Origin: Eubacteriales bacterium
GTDB lineage: Bacteria; Bacillota_A; Clostridia; Lachnospirales; Lachnospiraceae
Reading direction: 5' to 3'
NCBI GenBank assembly: GCA_030533315.1
Contig: JAUNJL010000011.1
Span: 1-53,253 of the forward strand
DNA length: 53,253 nucleotides
Shown here: piece by piece, positions 42,536 to 50,791 of the stretch
How positions within the stretch are numbered: the stretch's first letter is position 1
Layout of the letters: each line of letters starts with the position of its first letter
The notes under the pieces: generated by a model
What the model was told of the DNA's origin: nothing
The model's database searches: none
What the model saw: only the letters and a program-made list of their open reading frames with translations
Position numbers and translations under genes: made by a program

Positions 42536-44953
42536 ATGGCTGTACCTTATAACCATAAGGCAATCGAAGCGAAATGGCGTACCAAATGGGAAGAAAAGCC
42601 TGTGAACGTCAACGATGGAAAAAAACCAAAATACTACTGCCTGGATATGTTCCCATATCCCTCCGGGAACGGCCTCCACGTGGGCCACTGGAGAGGGTAT
42701 GTGATCTCAGACGTGTGGAGCCGCTACAAGATGCTCCAGGGTTACTATCTCATTCATCCCATGGGATGGGACGCCTTTGGCCTTCCGGCGGAAAACTATG
42801 CCATCAAGATGGGGATCCATCCGTCCGTGTCCACCGCAGAAAATGTTAAGAATATTAAGAAGCAGATCAATGACATTGCCGCCATCTACGACTGGGATAT
42901 GGAGGTCAATACCACGGATCCCGCTTTCTACAAATGGACCCAGTGGATTTTTGTGCAGATGTTCAAAAACGGGCTGGCCTATGAAAAGGAGTTTCCCATC
43001 AACTGGTGTCCTTCCTGTAAGACCGGACTGGCGAATGAGGAAGTGGTCAACGGCTGCTGTGAGCGCTGCGGCGCCACGGTGACAAAGAAAAACCTGCGCC
43101 AGTGGATGCTTCGGATCACCAAGTACGCCGACCGTCTCCTGGAGGATCTGGACAAGCTGGACTGGCCGGAGAAGGTCAAGAAGATGCAGACTGATTGGAT
43201 CGGAAAGTCCTACGGCGCAGAGGTGGATTTCCCCATCCAGGGACGGGAGGAAAAGATCACGGTTTACACCACGAGGCCGGATACCCTTCACGGGGCTACC
43301 TTTATGGTGTTGGCGCCGGAGCATTCCCTTGCCGCCTCCCTGGCCACGGACGAGACGAGAGAGGCCGTGGAGAAATACATCTTTGACGCATCCATGAAGT
43401 CCAATGTGGACCGTATGCAGGACAAGGAGAAGACCGGCGTGTTTACCGGTACCTATGCCGTCAACCCGTTAAATGGCAAGCCAGTGCCTATCTGGCTGTC
43501 TGACTATGTATTGGCGGACTACGGGACCGGCGCCATCATGTGCGTGCCGGCACACGATGACCGTGACTTTGAGTTTGCCAGGAAGTTTGACCTTCCCATC
43601 GTTCAGGTTATCGCCAAGGACGGCAAGGAGATCGAAAACATGACGGAGGCCTACACGGAGGCCTCTGGAATCGTGATCAATTCCGGGGAGTGGAACGGCA
43701 TGGAGTCTGCCGTCCTGAAGAAGGAAGCGCCCCAGATGATCGAGGAGAGGGGACTTGGGCGTAAGACCGTCAATTATAAGCTTCGGGATTGGGTATTCTC
43801 CCGCCAGCGCTATTGGGGAGAGCCCATTCCCATCGTTCACTGTCCCAAATGTGGGGCCGTGCCCGTGCCGGAGGATCAGCTTCCCCTGACCCTTCCAGAG
43901 GTGGAGAGCTATCAGCCCACAGGCACCGGGGAGTCGCCCCTGGCCGCCATCCATGAATGGGTGAACACCACCTGTCCCTGCTGCGGGGCTCCCGCAAAGA
44001 GGGAGACCAACACCATGCCTCAGTGGGCCGGTTCCTCCTGGTACTTCCTCCGCTACGTGGACAACAAAAACGATCAGGAACTGGTTTCCAAGGAAAAGGC
44101 GGACAAGTACCTGCCGGTGGATATGTACATCGGCGGCGTGGAACATGCGGTGCTTCACCTTCTGTACTCCCGTTTTTACACGAAGTTCCTGTATGACATC
44201 GGCGTGGTTGACTTTGACGAGCCCTTTAAGAAGCTGTTCAACCAGGGCATGATCAACGGCAAAAACGGCATCAAGATGAGCAAGTCCAAGGGGAACGTGG
44301 TTTCGCCAGATGATCTGGTGCAGGATTATGGCTGTGATTCCCTGAGGATGTACGAGCTTTTTGTCGGTCCGCCGGAGCTGGACGCAGAGTGGGACGACCG
44401 GGGGATTGACGGGGTTTTCCGTTTCCTCAAAAGGTTCTGGAACCTGGCTCTCACCAGCATGGAGAAGGACGTTCCCGAGACGAAGGAGCTGGTGAAGCTC
44501 CGCCATAGGATGGTTTTCGACATCACGCAGAGACTGGAGGCCTTCAGCCTGAATACCGTGATCTCCGGCTTTATGGAGTACACGAACAAGCTCATGGAGG
44601 CCGGCAAGAGGACGGAGGGAGCCGTGGACAGGGAGACCATTCGGACGGCTACCATTTTGCTTGCCCCCTTTGCCCCCCATATTGCGGAGGAACTGTGGGA
44701 GAGGCTGGGAGAGAAGGATTCTGTTTTCCATGCGCAGTGGCCGGAGCATGACGAGGAGGCCATGAAGGACGACCAGGTCCAGGTCCCGGTGCAGGTCAAC
44801 GGAAAAACCAGGGTGGTCATCAGTATTCCCGCCGACTGCTCCAAGGAGGAGGCCATCGCCAAGGGCAAGGAGGCTCTGGCGGACAAGCTGACTGGAAATG
44901 TGGTAAAGGAGATCTATGTTCCCAAGAAGATCATCAATCTGGTGGTGAAGTAA
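42536..44953 (+). CDS. leuS: Leucyl-tRNA synthetase
   Basis: An 805-residue class I synthetase. The HIGH motif is HVGH (48-51), the KMSKS motif is at 580-584. A zinc-finger-like insert (CPSCKTGLANEE and CCERCGAT) and the CP1 editing domain (from about 220, with VYTTRPDTLHGATFM and GTGAIMCVPAHDDRD) are present. The length and layout fit bacterial LeuRS. Strong AGGAGGA ribosome site. Confidence 0.98.
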   Translation: MAVPYNHKAIEAKWRTKWEEKPVNVNDGKKPKYYCLDMFPYPSGNGLHVGHWRGYVISDVWSRYKMLQGYYLIHPMGWDAFGLPAENYAIKMGIHPSVSTAENVKNIKKQINDIAAIYDWDMEVNTTDPAFYKWTQWIFVQMFKNGLAYEKEFPINWCPSCKTGLANEEVVNGCCERCGATVTKKNLRQWMLRITKYADRLLEDLDKLDWPEKVKKMQTDWIGKSYGAEVDFPIQGREEKITVYTTRPDTLHGATFMVLAPEHSLAASLATDETREAVEKYIFDASMKSNVDRMQDKEKTGVFTGTYAVNPLNGKPVPIWLSDYVLADYGTGAIMCVPAHDDRDFEFARKFDLPIVQVIAKDGKEIENMTEAYTEASGIVINSGEWNGMESAVLKKEAPQMIEERGLGRKTVNYKLRDWVFSRQRYWGEPIPIVHCPKCGAVPVPEDQLPLTLPEVESYQPTGTGESPLAAIHEWVNTTCPCCGAPAKRETNTMPQWAGSSWYFLRYVDNKNDQELVSKEKADKYLPVDMYIGGVEHAVLHLLYSRFYTKFLYDIGVVDFDEPFKKLFNQGMINGKNGIKMSKSKGNVVSPDDLVQDYGCDSLRMYELFVGPPELDAEWDDRGIDGVFRFLKRFWNLALTSMEKDVPETKELVKLRHRMVFDITQRLEAFSLNTVISGFMEYTNKLMEAGKRTEGAVDRETIRTATILLAPFAPHIAEELWERLGEKDSVFHAQWPEHDEEAMKDDQVQVPVQVNGKTRVVISIPADCSKEEAIAKGKEALADKLTGNVVKEIYVPKKIINLVVK

Positions 44954-45014
44954 AGGGCCTGGTTTTTGGCATTTTATCGAATGGTAAAAAAAATAATCTT
45001 GTAAAAAAAGATAC

Positions 45015-45043
45015 TTGCCATCCGCAGGTATGGGTAGTACAAT
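45015..45043 (+). promoter_or_regulatory. Promoter-like sequence before a terminator
   Basis: TTGCCA (45015-45020), 17-bp spacer, TACAAT (45038-45043). The predicted start lies only about 10 nt upstream of the terminator stem at 45059, so the product would be a transcript of about 50 nt. Confidence 0.45.
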
Positions 45044-45058
45044 GGGGATGGAGGCAAA

Positions 45059-45098
45059 GGCGCCGGAGACATGGTTCTTCGGCGCCGTTTTGTTTTTT
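45059..45098 (+). terminator. Intrinsic terminator after leuS
   Basis: GGCGCCG (45059-45065) pairs with CGGCGCC (45080-45086), followed by GTTTTGTTTTTT. It would end leuS read-through or the short transcript from 45015. Confidence 0.8.
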
Positions 45099-45201
45099 GC
45101 CCAGGCGTCCTTCTTGGATTTTGACGTGTGGAGGCGGGGCTGGCCGGATGGGGAGTGCGCCTCGTTGTCAGAAAAAAAATCAAAAAAATGGAGGGTTTTG
45201 C

Positions 45202-45230
45202 TTGATTAAAGCAGAAAAGAGTGCTATAAT
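45202..45230 (+). promoter_or_regulatory. Promoter of the LIV-type transporter operon
   Basis: TTGATT (45202-45207), 17-bp spacer, TATAAT (45225-45230). Confidence 0.85.
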
Positions 45231-45295
45231 TTCAACAATGTGTGAGAGGCAAAGACACTTGTCTCCATGTAATGAACACAAGGAGGAGATCAATT

Positions 45296-46471
45296 ATGAA
45301 AAAAAAGATTTTATCTGTCCTGATGACCGCAGCCGTGGCTGCAGCGACCGTGGCAAGCAGCGTTGTTCCTGCTTTTGCGGCAGATACCGTGAAGATCGGC
45401 GTGTATGAGCCGGCCTCCGGAGACAATGGCGCCGGCGGCAAGCAGGAGACTCTTGGCATCCAGTATGCAAACAGCCTTACGCCCACCGTTGAGATCGGCG
45501 GCACCGAGTATCAGGTGGAGCTGGACATCGTTGACAACGAGTCCTCCAATGACAAGGGACCATCCGCTGCCTCCACTCTGGTGAGCGACGGTGTTTCCAT
45601 CGTGCTGGGCTCCTATGGCTCCGGCGTGTCCATTGCGGCTTCCGACATCTTCAAGGACGGCGGCGTTCCGGCTATGGGCGTTACCTGTACGAATCCTCAG
45701 GTGACCCAGGGAAATACCCATTACTTCCGCATCTGCTTCCTGGATCCCTTCCAGGGTACCGTCCTTGCCAACTTTGCACAGGACAAATTTGAGGCGAAGA
45801 AGGCATACATCCTTACGAAGCTGGGAGACGATTACAGCGCAGGTCTGGGCCATTACTTCAAGAAAGCCTTTGAGGAGCTGGGAGGAGAGGTGATCGAGGA
45901 GACCTTCCCAGATGGAAACAGTGACTTTACCTCCTACATCACGTCCGCAAAGAACGCAGGGGCAGAGGTGTTCTTCGCACCTACCTCCACAGAGGCCGCT
46001 GCCCTGATCATCGAGCAGGCCTCCGCACAGGGTATGGAGATCCCGCTTCTGGCAGGCGATACCTGGGATTCCAACGTGATCCTGAATGCGGCGAAGGATA
46101 AGGATGTGAAGATTTATGTTACCACCTTCTATCAGGAGGGCGGCAATGAAGAGTTCGATACTGGCATGAAGGAGTACATCAACTCCGATTCCAAGATCAA
46201 GGCGAACAACGGCGGTGACGACACCATCGCGGCAGTGTCAGCCATGGGCTTTGACGCCTACTATGTGGCTCTTGAGGCATTGAAGGCAGCAGGCTCTCCG
46301 GATCCGGCGGCCGTGAACGAGGCCCTTTGGGACGTGACCTATCAGGGCGTCTGCGGGAAGGTTGAGTTTGATGACGAGAATGGTGACGCAGTGAGAGACA
46401 CGGCGTACGTGAAGACTGCCAACACGGAGACAGGAGCATGGGACTTCGTAGGTGAGCAGGGTATCAGCTGA
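45296..46471 (+). CDS. livJ: Branched-chain amino-acid type substrate-binding protein
   Basis: A 391-residue type I periplasmic-binding protein (LivJ family). The N-terminal Sec signal MKKKILSVLMTAAVAAATVA ends in an AFA-AD cleavage site (about residue 28-29). There is no lipobox cysteine, unusual for a Gram-positive binding protein. The mature domain starts DTVKIGVYEPASGDNGAGG and shows LGSYGSGVSIAASDI and AGDTWDSNVI. AAGGAGGAGATC precedes the ATG at 45296; the open frame upstream lacks a signal. It binds leucine/isoleucine/valine or related ligands by family; ligand not determinable. A hairpin follows before livH. Confidence 0.93.
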   Translation: MKKKILSVLMTAAVAAATVASSVVPAFAADTVKIGVYEPASGDNGAGGKQETLGIQYANSLTPTVEIGGTEYQVELDIVDNESSNDKGPSAASTLVSDGVSIVLGSYGSGVSIAASDIFKDGGVPAMGVTCTNPQVTQGNTHYFRICFLDPFQGTVLANFAQDKFEAKKAYILTKLGDDYSAGLGHYFKKAFEELGGEVIEETFPDGNSDFTSYITSAKNAGAEVFFAPTSTEAAALIIEQASAQGMEIPLLAGDTWDSNVILNAAKDKDVKIYVTTFYQEGGNEEFDTGMKEYINSDSKIKANNGGDDTIAAVSAMGFDAYYVALEALKAAGSPDPAAVNEALWDVTYQGVCGKVEFDDENGDAVRDTAYVKTANTETGAWDFVGEQGIS

Positions 46472-46513
46472 TCTCTGTGCAGAGGATCATCAAGCTGAAA
46501 AACAAACATAAAA

Positions 46514-46549
46514 AAGGGGGCGGGCCGTTTTGTCCCGCCTTCTCATTTT
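46514..46549 (+). terminator. Partial terminator between binding protein and permease
   Basis: GGCGGG (46519-46524) pairs with CCCGCC (46534-46539), extendable by G-U pairs, followed by TTCTCATTTT. The imperfect tail fits partial read-through, giving more binding protein than permease. Confidence 0.65.
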
Positions 46550-46561
46550 GGGAGGATTCCT

Positions 46562-47446
46562 ATGGAATGGTTCAGTAGAAATCTGCCGTATTTGCTGGCA
46601 GGTATCTCCGTAGGCGGACAGTACGCCCTGATCGCCATCGGATATACCATGGTATACGGTATCTTACGTTTGATAAACTTCGCCCATGGCGATATTTTTA
46701 TGGTTGCGGGCCTGATCATGGTTTATACGTCCGCATCCGTGCCTATGTATATTTCCATCCCCATTGTTTTGGTGGTAACGGTGGTGATTGGTTTTCTGAT
46801 AGAGCGTGTAGCCTATAAGCCTCTTCGGCAGGCGCCCAGGATGTCTATCATGATCTCCGCCATCGGTGTGTCTTATCTTCTTCAGAATCTGGCCCTTTAC
46901 ATCACCGGTGGACTGGCTCAGCAGTACCCGGCGATCCCCTGGATCAGCGATACGATCCAGGTCTTTGGTGCGACCACAAAGCGTGTAACAGTGATCACGC
47001 CTGTTCTGACCGTGCTTCTCGTGATCGCCCTAGTGGTGCTCATCAAGCACACCAAGATCGGTATGGCCATGCGTGCGGCCTCCAAGGATTTTGAGACCTC
47101 CCAGCTGATGGGGATCAGGATCAATTCTGTGATCAGCACCACCTTTATCATCGGCTCCTTCCTGGCCGCGGTGGCCAGTCTTTTATACTTTTCTAACTAT
47201 ACGGGAGTCGTGCCCATATCGGGGGCCATGCCTGGCCTGAAGGCCTTTGTGGCGGCGGTGTTCGGCGGCATCGGTTCCATTCCAGGGGCCGTGCTTGGCG
47301 CTTTTATCATCGGTATCTGCGAAAACCTGATCAAGGGTATGGGCCTGACCACCTTCTCCGACGCCTTTACCTTTGCGCTTCTGATCGTTATTCTGATCGC
47401 AAAGCCCACGGGTCTGTTTGGTGAGAAGGTCACGGATAAGGTATAA
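46562..47446 (+). CDS. livH: Branched-chain amino-acid ABC transporter permease LivH
   Basis: A 294-residue membrane permease with about eight helices. Family signs: LLAGISVGGQYALIAIGYTM, LRLINFAHGDIFMVAG and AAVFGGIGSIPGAVLGAFII. GGGAGG precedes the ATG. livM follows after 15 bp. Confidence 0.95.
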   Translation: MEWFSRNLPYLLAGISVGGQYALIAIGYTMVYGILRLINFAHGDIFMVAGLIMVYTSASVPMYISIPIVLVVTVVIGFLIERVAYKPLRQAPRMSIMISAIGVSYLLQNLALYITGGLAQQYPAIPWISDTIQVFGATTKRVTVITPVLTVLLVIALVVLIKHTKIGMAMRAASKDFETSQLMGIRINSVISTTFIIGSFLAAVASLLYFSNYTGVVPISGAMPGLKAFVAAVFGGIGSIPGAVLGAFIIGICENLIKGMGLTTFSDAFTFALLIVILIAKPTGLFGEKVTDKV

Positions 47447-47461
47447 GGGGGAGGCGATGTT

Positions 47462-48535
47462 ATGAGTAAGAAAAAAGAAGGAATCATAAACGCTGCCCTG
47501 ATTGCGGCGCTGCTTGTGGTTCTGTACGTTATGGAGCACACCATGACGCCTACGGACATGATCTTTACGGTTTTGAAGAAGGGCGCCATTTATGCGTTGG
47601 TGGCGGTTTCCATGAACCTGCTGAACGGGTTCACCGGACTGTTTTCTCTGGGCCAGGCGGGTTTTATGCTCCTGGGAGCCTATACATACGGTGTTCTCAC
47701 CATTCCAGTGGAGCAGAGAGAGTTTGTTTACCAGTATTTTGACGGGGGCATCATTCAGTTTGCCGTTCCCGTGGTGGTGGGCCTTGTGGCCTCCGGCGTG
47801 GTGGCGGCTGTCTTCGCCTATCTGATCGGTCTTCCGGTGCTCCGTCTGAAGAGCGATTATCTGGCCATTGCCACCCTGGGCTTTGCCGAGATCATCCGGG
47901 CTGTTTTCCAGTGGGATAAATTGGGGCCTCTCACAAACGGCTCCAATCTTTTGAGAAGCTACCCCACCTTTAAAAGCGTGATTTACCCCTTCGTGGTGTC
48001 GGGGATCTGCATCGCAGTCATCGTCATGCTCATCAACTCCACCTATGGAAGGGCTTTCAAGGCCATCCGGGATGATGAGGTGGCGGCGGAGGCCATGGGC
48101 ATTAATCTGGCGCACCACAAGAGGATTGCGTTTACCGTCAGCTCTTTTTTTGCCGGTATTTCCGGAGCGCTTCTGGCCATGTACCAGACCACCATTCAGG
48201 CATCCATGTTCAAGTCGGCCATGACTTATGAGATCCTGCTTATCGTGGTGATCGGCGGTATCGGGTCTGTGACCGGGAGCTGTCTCAGCTCCTTCCTTTT
48301 CATCACCTGCTCGGAGTGGCTGCTCCGTTTTCTGGACAACGACACCTACATTGGAGATTTTCACGTCCCCCTGCTTCGCTCCGGCTTCCGCAAGGTGGTA
48401 TTTTCCGTGATCATCATGATCATCGTGCTGTTTTTCAGGCAGGGGATCATGGGGAATAGGGAGTTTTCCGTGAGAGGGATCTGTGATTTCTTCACACGGA
48501 AGTCCAAAAAGAGACAAAGGAGGAAACTCCAATGA
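47462..48535 (+). CDS. livM: Branched-chain amino-acid ABC transporter permease LivM
   Basis: A 357-residue permease. Landmarks: NLLNGFTGLFSLGQAGFMLL, DYLAIATLGFAEIIR, and the cytoplasmic EAA-like loop AFKAIRDDEVAAEAMGIN. The C-terminus is highly basic (FTRKSKKRQRRKLQ). The stop overlaps the livG start (ATGA). Confidence 0.95.
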   Translation: MSKKKEGIINAALIAALLVVLYVMEHTMTPTDMIFTVLKKGAIYALVAVSMNLLNGFTGLFSLGQAGFMLLGAYTYGVLTIPVEQREFVYQYFDGGIIQFAVPVVVGLVASGVVAAVFAYLIGLPVLRLKSDYLAIATLGFAEIIRAVFQWDKLGPLTNGSNLLRSYPTFKSVIYPFVVSGICIAVIVMLINSTYGRAFKAIRDDEVAAEAMGINLAHHKRIAFTVSSFFAGISGALLAMYQTTIQASMFKSAMTYEILLIVVIGGIGSVTGSCLSSFLFITCSEWLLRFLDNDTYIGDFHVPLLRSGFRKVVFSVIIMIIVLFFRQGIMGNREFSVRGICDFFTRKSKKRQRRKLQ

Positions 48536-49374
48536 GTGAAAATGTATTGAAAGTGGAAAACGTGACCATGCAGTTTGGAGGCGTGGTGGCGGTGGACAAT
48601 ATGAATATCGTGGTAAACAAGGGGGAGATCGTTTCTCTCATCGGTCCCAACGGTGCGGGAAAAACCACGGCCTTCAACGTGATCACCGGCGTTTATGCGC
48701 CCACCAACGGTGCGGTGTATTTCAACGGGCAGAAGATCATTGAGAACCATCCCCAGGGCAAGATGAAGAAGCTGTATCAGGGCGAGCACGGGGATCAGTA
48801 TACCCATGTTCTTGCCCCCACGCCGGACAAGATCACCAAGCTGGGGATTGCCAGGACCTTCCAGAACATCCGGCTCTTTAAGAGTCAGACGGTGTTTGAA
48901 AATATTCTCATCGCAAAGCATCTGAGGCGCACCAGCAATCTGTTTACGGCCACCTTCCATCTGAACGGCAGGGAGGAGGAGCAGATGCGCAAGGATGCGG
49001 AGGAGCTTTTGAGGATCGTGGGCCTGGAAAGCGAGCGGGACGAGATGGCTACCTCCCTTCCCTATGGAAAACAGCGGCGTCTGGAGATCGCCCGGGCCCT
49101 TGCCACGAAGCCTTCCCTGCTTCTTTTGGATGAGCCGGCAGCAGGTATGAATCCCCAGGAGACGGATGAGCTGACAGCCTTTATCAGAAGGATCCGGGAT
49201 GATTTCGGCCTGACCATCTTTATGATCGAGCATCATATGGATCTTGTGATGGAGATTTCCGACCGGATCTACGTTCTGGACTTTGGTAAACCCATTGCAG
49301 AGGGGATTCCAGAGGAGATCCAGAACAACCAGCGAGTAATTGACGCATATCTGGGAGGTGCCGCAGATGAGTAA
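48532..49374 (+). CDS. livG: Branched-chain amino-acid ABC transporter ATPase LivG
   Basis: A 280-residue ABC ATPase. Walker A is GPNGAGKTT (38-46), Q-loop IARTFQNIRLF (106-116), signature LPYGKQRRLEIARAL, Walker B LLLLDEPAAGMNP. An insert of about 25 residues (71-97, with KMKKLYQGEHGDQ) lies between Walker A and the Q-loop and accounts for the extra length over typical LivG (about 255 residues). The start overlaps livM by 4 nt; the end overlaps livF by 8 nt. Confidence 0.95.
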   Translation: MSENVLKVENVTMQFGGVVAVDNMNIVVNKGEIVSLIGPNGAGKTTAFNVITGVYAPTNGAVYFNGQKIIENHPQGKMKKLYQGEHGDQYTHVLAPTPDKITKLGIARTFQNIRLFKSQTVFENILIAKHLRRTSNLFTATFHLNGREEEQMRKDAEELLRIVGLESERDEMATSLPYGKQRRLEIARALATKPSLLLLDEPAAGMNPQETDELTAFIRRIRDDFGLTIFMIEHHMDLVMEISDRIYVLDFGKPIAEGIPEEIQNNQRVIDAYLGGAADE

Positions 49375-50101
49375 TGTACTGGAAGTAAAAGGATTGTGTG
49401 TGTCCTACGGGGGAATCAAGGCGGTGAAGGACATCAGCTTTGTGGTTCCCAAGGGGGAGGTGGTGACCCTGATCGGCGCCAACGGTGCGGGAAAAAGCTC
49501 CACCCTCCGCTCCATCGTGGGACTTGTGAAGCCCACCATGGGGAGCATTTTGCTGAATGGTCAGGAGATCGCTGGAAAAACGCCGGAGAACATCGTGTCT
49601 CAGGGGATCACCCTGGTTCCCGAGGGGAGAAGAGTGTTTGCGGATCTTACCGTGCTGGAGAATCTAAAGGTGGGGGCCTACCTTCGCAAGGATGACCTGG
49701 AGGAGGACATCCGCTGGTGCTATGATCTCTTTCCGCGTCTGAAGGAGAGAAGCTGGCAGCTGGCCGGTACTCTTTCCGGCGGTGAGCAGCAGATGCTTGC
49801 CATTGCCAGGGCCCTGATGAGCCGCCCGGACGTGATCATGATGGATGAGCCCTCCCTGGGCCTTGCCCCCATCGTGGTGAGAGACGTTTTCGACATCATC
49901 CGGGAGATCAACCGCCAGGGAAAGACCATCCTTCTGGTAGAGCAGAACGCCAACATGGCCCTCCATGCGGCCCACCATGGCTACGTTATGGAGACCGGCT
50001 CCATCACCCTTTCTGGAACCGGAAAGGAGCTTGCGGAAAATGAATCCGTAAAGGCCGCCTATCTGGGAAAGGCAAAAAACAAAAAGACCGGCACCGCCTG
50101 A
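49367..50101 (+). CDS. livF: Branched-chain amino-acid ABC transporter ATPase LivF
   Basis: A 244-residue ABC ATPase. Walker A is GANGAGKSS, signature TLSGGEQQMLAIARAL, Walker B VIMMDEPSLGLAP, switch His in ILLVEQNAN region as usual for LivF. Start ATG 49367 (MSNVLEVKGLCVSYGG) has GGAGG in livG. Last gene of the five-gene operon. Confidence 0.95.
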   Translation: MSNVLEVKGLCVSYGGIKAVKDISFVVPKGEVVTLIGANGAGKSSTLRSIVGLVKPTMGSILLNGQEIAGKTPENIVSQGITLVPEGRRVFADLTVLENLKVGAYLRKDDLEEDIRWCYDLFPRLKERSWQLAGTLSGGEQQMLAIARALMSRPDVIMMDEPSLGLAPIVVRDVFDIIREINRQGKTILLVEQNANMALHAAHHGYVMETGSITLSGTGKELAENESVKAAYLGKAKNKKTGTA

Positions 50102-50135
50102 TGCAGGCGGACGGCCCATAAACGGGCGCGCCTTT

Positions 50136-50197
50136 GCCCCTCATCCTTCTGTCCGGCTTGCGGGAACGCAAACCGGCAGGTGGGAGGGGCTTTTTTT
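50136..50197 (+). terminator. liv operon terminator
   Basis: Outer stem GCCCCTC/GAGGGGC (50136-50142, 50184-50190) around an inner hairpin TTGCG/CGCAA, followed by seven T. Confidence 0.85.
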
Positions 50198-50212
50198 AGT
50201 TGGAAATATAGG

Positions 50213-50240
50213 TTGCAGCCTCAGGAAAATTTGCTATAAT
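50213..50240 (+). promoter_or_regulatory. Possible promoter before transposase remnant
   Basis: TTGCAG (50213-50218), 16-bp spacer, TATAAT (50235-50240). It may be the surviving promoter of the degraded gene that follows. Confidence 0.4.
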
Positions 50241-50280
50241 GAAGCTAGAGAGGCGGGTGAAACTGTTTGCCGGAGAGTAA

Positions 50281-50655
50281 AAAAATAAAAAAATTTCCAG
50301 AGAAATATTCAATGGAAGCTTTGATAAAATCAACAAGGAATATAAGGATAAAGAAATAAAATCGGAATTAGTCACGGTAATCGGTAAGATCACGGATTCA
50401 GTGGAACTGATGAATCAGGGAAGCAGAGAGGAGGCTGTCAGTATGTGTACCGCTTTGGAAAAATTAAAGGAGCAGGGATGTGAAGAAGGACGTGAGCAGG
50501 GACGCAGGCAGGGACGTGAAGAGGGACGTCAGGAAAGCTTGAGGGACTTGATTGTGGAGTGGACGAGGGATGGCTATTCGGTAGGTGAGATGGCGAAGCT
50601 TTTGAAAAAGCCGGAGGAATTTATAAAAAAAGTGCAGGAAGAAGCGGCGGTTTGA
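50281..50655 (+). pseudogene. C-terminal remnant of an Rpn/PD-(D/E)XK family transposase-like nuclease
   Basis: About 125 codons are open after an in-frame TAA at 50278-50280. The piece KSELVTVIGKITDSVELMNQ, then GSREEAVSMCTALEKL, a Gly-Arg-Glu repeat stretch (EEGREQGRRQGREEGRQE) and a C-terminal HTH-like segment (YSVGEMAKLLKKPEEFI) matches the end of Rpn-type recombination-promoting nucleases common in Lachnospiraceae. The catalytic N-terminal domain (about 200 residues) is absent. No ribosome site precedes the GTG at 50401 or the ATG at 50410. The sequence is more AT-rich than its neighbours, consistent with decay or foreign origin. Confidence 0.7.
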
Positions 50656-50762
50656 TCACGGCCGAAATGGGGGCTTACTTTCAGAGAAGGACGGTGACGG
50701 GCGGGGTTCAAACGGGTTGGGGACCGCTCGTTTTTGTGCGAGCTGAAAACGGATGAGCAATG

Positions 50763-50787
50763 GAAAGGGGCCATGAGGGCCCCTTTC
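50763..50787 (-). other. Hairpin just after rqcH stop
   Basis: A 10-bp perfect stem (50763-50772 with 50778-50787) starts 4 nt after the rqcH stop. There is no U-tract on either strand, so it is not a standard terminator. Confidence 0.5.
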
Positions 50788-50791
50788 GCTG

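Larger units (their letters stand above)
44954..45295. other. 342-bp spacer, leuS to substrate-binding protein
   Basis: Contains an isolated promoter-like sequence (45015), a terminator (45059) and the livJ-type promoter (45202), all listed separately. No small protein that I can support. Confidence 0.6.

Noticed and set aside
45015..45209. 64-codon open frame between leuS and livJ
   Set aside because: It overlaps a terminator, has no ribosome site and shows no family features.
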